This document shows, piece after piece, positions 59,327-64,000 of a stretch of DNA of 64,000 nucleotides. Source of the stretch: an uncultured Pelagibacteraceae bacterium (GTDB lineage: Bacteria; Pseudomonadota; Alphaproteobacteria; Pelagibacterales; Pelagibacteraceae); NCBI GenBank assembly GCA_902552805.1, contig CACDIC010000004.1, forward strand, positions 1-64,000. The letters are read 5' to 3'. Made by a program: the position numbers and the translations under genes. A model generated the notes under the pieces. That model was not told the origin of the DNA. It saw only the letters and a program-made list of their open reading frames with translations, and searched no databases. Within the stretch, counting starts at the first letter, position 1. Every line of letters begins with the position of its first letter.

Positions 59327-62300
59327 ATGCAAATATCTTTTACTGAAAAGAAAAACATTAGAAAGAGTTTCGGAAAACTAAAAGAAAGTTTATCCATACC
59401 CAATCTAATAGAAGTTCAAAAAAATTCCTACAACGAATTGACATTTTTTAACCCAGAAGCGGGTGATTTAACTAAAGGATTTGACAGAGTATTTAAAAGT
59501 ATTTTTCCTATTGAAGATCTTAATGATAAAGCAACTTTAGAATATGTATCATACAGACTTGAAAAACCAAAATTTGATGTAGAAGAATGTATTGCTAGAG
59601 GCTTAACTTACTCCTCTGCATTAAAATGCACACTGCGACTAGTTGTTTATGAAATAAATCAAGAAACTAACACTAAAGATATTTTGTCAGCAAAAGAACA
59701 AGAAGTTTACATGGGAGAAGTGCCTATGATGACTAATAGTGGTACATTCATAACGAATGGTGTTCAAAGGGTTGTTGTGAACCAAATGCATAGAAGTCCA
59801 GGAGTATTTTTTGATCATGATAAAGGCAAAACGCACGCAAGTGGAAAACTTTTGTTTAATTGTAGAGTAATTCCAAATAGAGGATCATGGTTAGACTTTG
59901 AATATGACGTAAAAGATTTTTTATATTTTAAAATTGATAGAAAAAAGAAAATTCTTGCCTCGACTTTATTATTGGCTCTTGGTTACTCAAAAAATGAAAT
60001 AGTAAATGAATTCTATGAGTCAGAAAAATTTACTTTTGATGCAAAATCAGAAAAGTGGAAAACAAAATTTAACCCTGAAAATTATAAGGCTAAAAACTTC
60101 TCTGAAGAAGTTGTTGATGCTAAATCAGGAAAAGTTGTAATTAAATTAGGAGAAAAAATAAATTATTTAAACGCTAAAAAATTATCTAATGATGGATTAA
60201 AAGACATATTGGTTGCTAAAGAGTCTTTATTTGGAAAGTTTTTGCATAAAGATATTAAATTAAATGATCAAGAGGATGGGCTATTAAAAATTGGTAGTGA
60301 GTTAAATGAAACAATTATTCAACAAATTTTAGACGCAAATTTTACAAGTTTAGATATTTCTGTAACAAATTCTATCAATAAAGGTCCTTATTTACTTACT
60401 ACAATCTTGAATGACAAAAATAACACTAAGGACGAGGCAATCACTGAAATTTATAAAATGTTGAGACCCGGTGAGCCTCCAACAATTGAAATAGCAACTC
60501 AAATTTTCAATAATTTATTCTTTAGCTCAGACCGATATGACTTGTCTGACGTTGGTAGAGTCAAAATGAATTCTAGACTAGATTTAGAATGTTCAGATAA
60601 AATTACAATATTAAGAAATGATGATATTTTAGCAATAATTCGTAAAATGCTAGACTTAAGAGATGGTAAAGATGAAGTTGATGACATTGATCATCTTGGA
60701 AATAGAAGAGTTAGATCTGTAGGTGAATTAGTTGAAAATCAAGCTCGTATTGGTGTTTATAGAATGGAGAGAGCAATAAAAGAAAAAATGACCACCTTAG
60801 ATATCGAGTCAGCAATGCCGCAAGATTTGATTAATGCAAAACCACTTACAATTTCACTTAAAGATTTTTTTGCAAGTTCTCAACTTTCTCAATTTATGGA
60901 TCAAACAAACCCGCTTTCAGAAATTACTCATAAAAGAAGAGTTTCAGCTTTAGGCCCTGGTGGATTAACAAGAGAAAGAGCTGGTTTTGAGGTAAGAGAC
61001 GTGCATCCAACTCATTATGGAAGGATCTGTCCTATAGAGACACCAGAAGGTCCAAATATTGGTTTGATCAATAGTTTATCTACATATGCAAAAATTAATA
61101 AGTATGGTTTTATTGAAAGTCCTTACAAGAGAGTAAAAGAAGGTGTTGTTCAAGATAAAGTAGAATATTTGTCTGCAATGGAGGAAACAAAATTTACCAT
61201 TGCTCAAGCAAATACTAAAATTGATAAAAATGGTAAAATAGTTGAAGAATTAGTTTCTTGTCGACAAAACTTAAACTTCCTTTTAGCAAAACCTGAAACA
61301 ATAGATTATATTGATGTTTCTCCTAAACAATTGGTTTCTGTTGCTGCTTCTTTAATACCCTTTTTAGAAAATGATGATGCAAACAGAGCATTAATGGGTT
61401 CTAACATGATGAGACAAGCAGTCCCGTTATTAAAACCTGAAGCACCTTTAGTTGGAACTGGAATAGAAAGCGATGTTGCATTAGACTCAGGAGTCACAAT
61501 TGTTGCTAAGAGAGACGGAGTAGTTGATAAAATTGATGGTAAGAGAATTGTAATTAAAGTCACTGAAGAAACTGATTTCTCAAAATCTGGAGTTGATATT
61601 TATAATTTACAAAAATTTAAAAGATCTAACCAAAATACATGTATTAATCAAAGACCTTTAGTTAGAGTTGGAGATAAAGTAAAAACAGGTGATATAATTG
61701 CAGATGGTCCGTCGACTAAATTAGGTGAGTTGGCTCTAGGAAAAAATGTTACTGTAGCATTTATGCCTTGGCAAGGATACAATTTTGAGGACTCAATTTT
61801 AATTTCAGAAAGATGTGTGACTGATGATGTATTTACCTCAGTACATATTGTTGAATATGAAATTATGGCAAGAGATACAAAACTTGGTGAAGAAGAAATC
61901 ACAAGAGATATACCCAATGTTAATGAGGAAGCTTTAAAAAATTTAGATGAGTCGGGAATAGTATATATTGGTGCAGAGGTAAATGCTGGTGATATATTGG
62001 TAGGGAAAGTTACACCTAAAGGAGATTCCGCGTCAGGTCCTGAAGAAAAATTATTAAGATCAATTTTTGGTGAAAAAGCAATTGATGTGACAGATACATC
62101 TTTAAGGATGTCTAGAGGAAGCAGTGGTACTGTAGTTGATGTAAGAGTGTTTAATAGACACGGAATAGAAAAAGATGAAAGATCTATCACAATTGAAAGA
62201 GCTGAAATTGATCAAGTGCAACAAGATAAAATTGTTGAAGAAGAAATTTTGGAGAGAAGTATTAAACAAAGAGCTGCTCAAATTTTATCAGGAGAAACAC

Positions 62301-63415
62301 TTTCTAAAAAAATAAAGGATGTTGAAGCTGGTTCTAAATTAGATTTTGAAACTATTAATAAAATATCAATTAATGATCTTTTTAAATTAACTATTTCAAA
62401 TTCAAAAAATGAGAACGCATTTTTACAATTAAAAGATCAGTATAATAAAGCAAAACAAGATATTACTGAAAGATTTGAAGATAAAGTTTTAAAAATAAGA
62501 AGTGGTGATGATTTATTACCTAGCGTGATGAAAATGGTAAAAGTTTTTGTTGCAATCAAAAGAAGATTAAGACCAGGTGATAAAATGTCAGGAAGACATG
62601 GCAATAAAGGAGTTGTCAGTAAAATTGTACCAGTTGAAGATATGCCTTACAGAGAAGATGGACGACCAGTGGATATAGTTTTAAATCCTCTAGGTGTGCC
62701 TAGTCGTATGAATGTAGGGCAAATACTTGAAACTCACTTAGGATGGGCTTGTAAAGAATTTGGTGAACAAATTAAGAATTTAGTTAATGAAAATAATAAA
62801 AAATTCGAGAGGAATGAAAAAATAGAGAGTTTTTTAAAATCTGTTTATGGTGAAGAAATATTTGGTCAAAAAGTAGATAAATTAAGTAAAACAGAATTTA
62901 AGGATTTATGTGAAAATTTACAAAATGGTATAGCTATATCCACTCCAGTTTTTGATGGAGCTAAAGAAAAAAATGTAACAGAAATGTTAGAGTTAGCAAA
63001 TTTACCTAAATCAGGACAAACTTATTTATGGGATGGAAGAACTGGTGAAAAATTTGACAGACCAGTTACTGTTGGAATCATTTACATGCTTAAACTTCAT
63101 CATTTAGTGGAAGACAAAATTCACGCTAGGTCTACTGGTCCTTATAGTTTAGTAACTCAACAACCATTGGGTGGAAAAGCTCAGTTAGGTGGACAAAGAT
63201 TTGGTGAAATGGAGGTATGGGCACTTGAGGCATATGGTGCATCATACACACTTCAAGAAATCCTTACTGTAAAATCTGATGATGTTGCAGGAAGAGTAAA
63301 AGTTTATGAGACTATTGTTAAGGGTGAGGAAAATTTTGAGTCTGGAATACCGGAATCATTTAACGTACTTGTTAAAGAAATTAAATCATTAGCTTTAAAT
63401 GTGGAATTAAATTAA
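59327..63415 (+). CDS. rpoB: RNA polymerase beta subunit
   Basis: GERSMLE-region equivalents: [59 protein letters not shown]. Confidence 0.99.
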   Translation: MQISFTEKKNIRKSFGKLKESLSIPNLIEVQKNSYNELTFFNPEAGDLTKGFDRVFKSIFPIEDLNDKATLEYVSYRLEKPKFDVEECIARGLTYSSALKCTLRLVVYEINQETNTKDILSAKEQEVYMGEVPMMTNSGTFITNGVQRVVVNQMHRSPGVFFDHDKGKTHASGKLLFNCRVIPNRGSWLDFEYDVKDFLYFKIDRKKKILASTLLLALGYSKNEIVNEFYESEKFTFDAKSEKWKTKFNPENYKAKNFSEEVVDAKSGKVVIKLGEKINYLNAKKLSNDGLKDILVAKESLFGKFLHKDIKLNDQEDGLLKIGSELNETIIQQILDANFTSLDISVTNSINKGPYLLTTILNDKNNTKDEAITEIYKMLRPGEPPTIEIATQIFNNLFFSSDRYDLSDVGRVKMNSRLDLECSDKITILRNDDILAIIRKMLDLRDGKDEVDDIDHLGNRRVRSVGELVENQARIGVYRMERAIKEKMTTLDIESAMPQDLINAKPLTISLKDFFASSQLSQFMDQTNPLSEITHKRRVSALGPGGLTRERAGFEVRDVHPTHYGRICPIETPEGPNIGLINSLSTYAKINKYGFIESPYKRVKEGVVQDKVEYLSAMEETKFTIAQANTKIDKNGKIVEELVSCRQNLNFLLAKPETIDYIDVSPKQLVSVAASLIPFLENDDANRALMGSNMMRQAVPLLKPEAPLVGTGIESDVALDSGVTIVAKRDGVVDKIDGKRIVIKVTEETDFSKSGVDIYNLQKFKRSNQNTCINQRPLVRVGDKVKTGDIIADGPSTKLGELALGKNVTVAFMPWQGYNFEDSILISERCVTDDVFTSVHIVEYEIMARDTKLGEEEITRDIPNVNEEALKNLDESGIVYIGAEVNAGDILVGKVTPKGDSASGPEEKLLRSIFGEKAIDVTDTSLRMSRGSSGTVVDVRVFNRHGIEKDERSITIERAEIDQVQQDKIVEEEILERSIKQRAAQILSGETLSKKIKDVEAGSKLDFETINKISINDLFKLTISNSKNENAFLQLKDQYNKAKQDITERFEDKVLKIRSGDDLLPSVMKMVKVFVAIKRRLRPGDKMSGRHGNKGVVSKIVPVEDMPYREDGRPVDIVLNPLGVPSRMNVGQILETHLGWACKEFGEQIKNLVNENNKKFERNEKIESFLKSVYGEEIFGQKVDKLSKTEFKDLCENLQNGIAISTPVFDGAKEKNVTEMLELANLPKSGQTYLWDGRTGEKFDRPVTVGIIYMLKLHHLVEDKIHARSTGPYSLVTQQPLGGKAQLGGQRFGEMEVWALEAYGASYTLQEILTVKSDDVAGRVKVYETIVKGEENFESGIPESFNVLVKEIKSLALNVELN

Positions 63416-63417
63416 TT

Positions 63418-64000
63418 ATGAAAAAAGAACTAACAGATCTATTTAAAAATTCAGAAATATCTGAAGCTCAAAATTTTAATAGTATCAAGATCTCACTAGC
63501 TAGCCCAGAGAAAATAAAATCTTGGACCTATGGTGAAATTAAAAAACCAGAAACTATTAATTACAGAACTTTTAGACCAGAGAAAGATGGCCTTTTCTGT
63601 GCAAGAATATTTGGTCCAATTAAAGATTATGAGTGTTTGTGTGGAAAATATAAAAGAATGAAATTTAGAGGCATCATCTGTGAAAAATGTGGTGTTGAGG
63701 TGACAAAATCAAATGTTCGAAGAGAACGAATGGGTCATATTAATTTAGCAACACCAGTTGCACATATATGGTTTCTAAAATCACTACCAAGTAGAATAGC
63801 ACTTGCTGTGGATATGAAGCTTAAAGAAGTCGAAAGAGTTTTGTATTTTGAAAATTTTATTGTCATTGAGCCAGGTTTAACAGGTCTGCAAAAAAATCAG
63901 CTTTTAAATGAAGAGGAACTAGCAAAATATCAAGATGAATATGGTGAGGAGGCTTTTACAGCTGGAATTGGAGCTGAAGCAGTTCTGGAAATGCTTAAAA
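63418..64000 (+). CDS. rpoC: RNA polymerase beta' subunit, 5' part (truncated by window edge)
   Basis: [96 protein letters not shown]; not in ORF track. Confidence 0.98.
   Translation, partial: MKKELTDLFKNSEISEAQNFNSIKISLASPEKIKSWTYGEIKKPETINYRTFRPEKDGLFCARIFGPIKDYECLCGKYKRMKFRGIICEKCGVEVTKSNVRRERMGHINLATPVAHIWFLKSLPSRIALAVDMKLKEVERVLYFENFIVIEPGLTGLQKNQLLNEEELAKYQDEYGEEAFTAGIGAEAVLEMLK

Noticed and set aside
61648-62190. 180-aa ORF antisense to rpoB
   Set aside because: Overlaps highly conserved rpoB codons; Ser/Pro-rich shadow translation.

Overview
Low-GC, very compact bacterial chromosome segment. Gene content and order, AT-rich sequence and tiny spacers look like a SAR11/Pelagibacterales genome (inference, no search run). 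Core blocks: nrdAB; prpDBC methylcitrate genes; glmU(C-terminal half)-glmS; aroG/nadE/cysS/cimA/trmJ/rpsD; grxD-bolA-purLQSCB-map-sfsA; a glucosylglycerate-type synthesis, breakdown and ABC-uptake cluster; nadK; tRNA-Thr/Tyr/Gly; tuf-tRNA-Trp-secE-nusG-rplKAJL-rpoBC. Accessory blocks: FkbM/sulfotransferase genes next to glmS; a glycan cluster (25.2-29.7 kb); an S7P-cyclase-like gene with a DUF6492-like partner (38.6-41.3 kb); and a mosaic island region (about 44.4-53.2 kb) at a tRNA-Leu(UAA) gene. That region contains one intact tRNA-Leu, a displaced 5' tRNA fragment 2.1 kb upstream, a displaced 3' tRNA fragment 1.15 kb downstream, several families of short phased repeats resembling integrase arm sites, a ~43-bp direct repeat bracketing ~7.5 kb, and no recognisable integrase. 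Its cargo includes a probable Mrr-N-like/PD-(D/E)XK nuclease starting 8 nt after the tRNA CCA end, and a GNAT / glutaminase-dead Asn-synthetase homolog / AsnB / ACP / deacetylase cluster. These are the best candidates for something undescribed.
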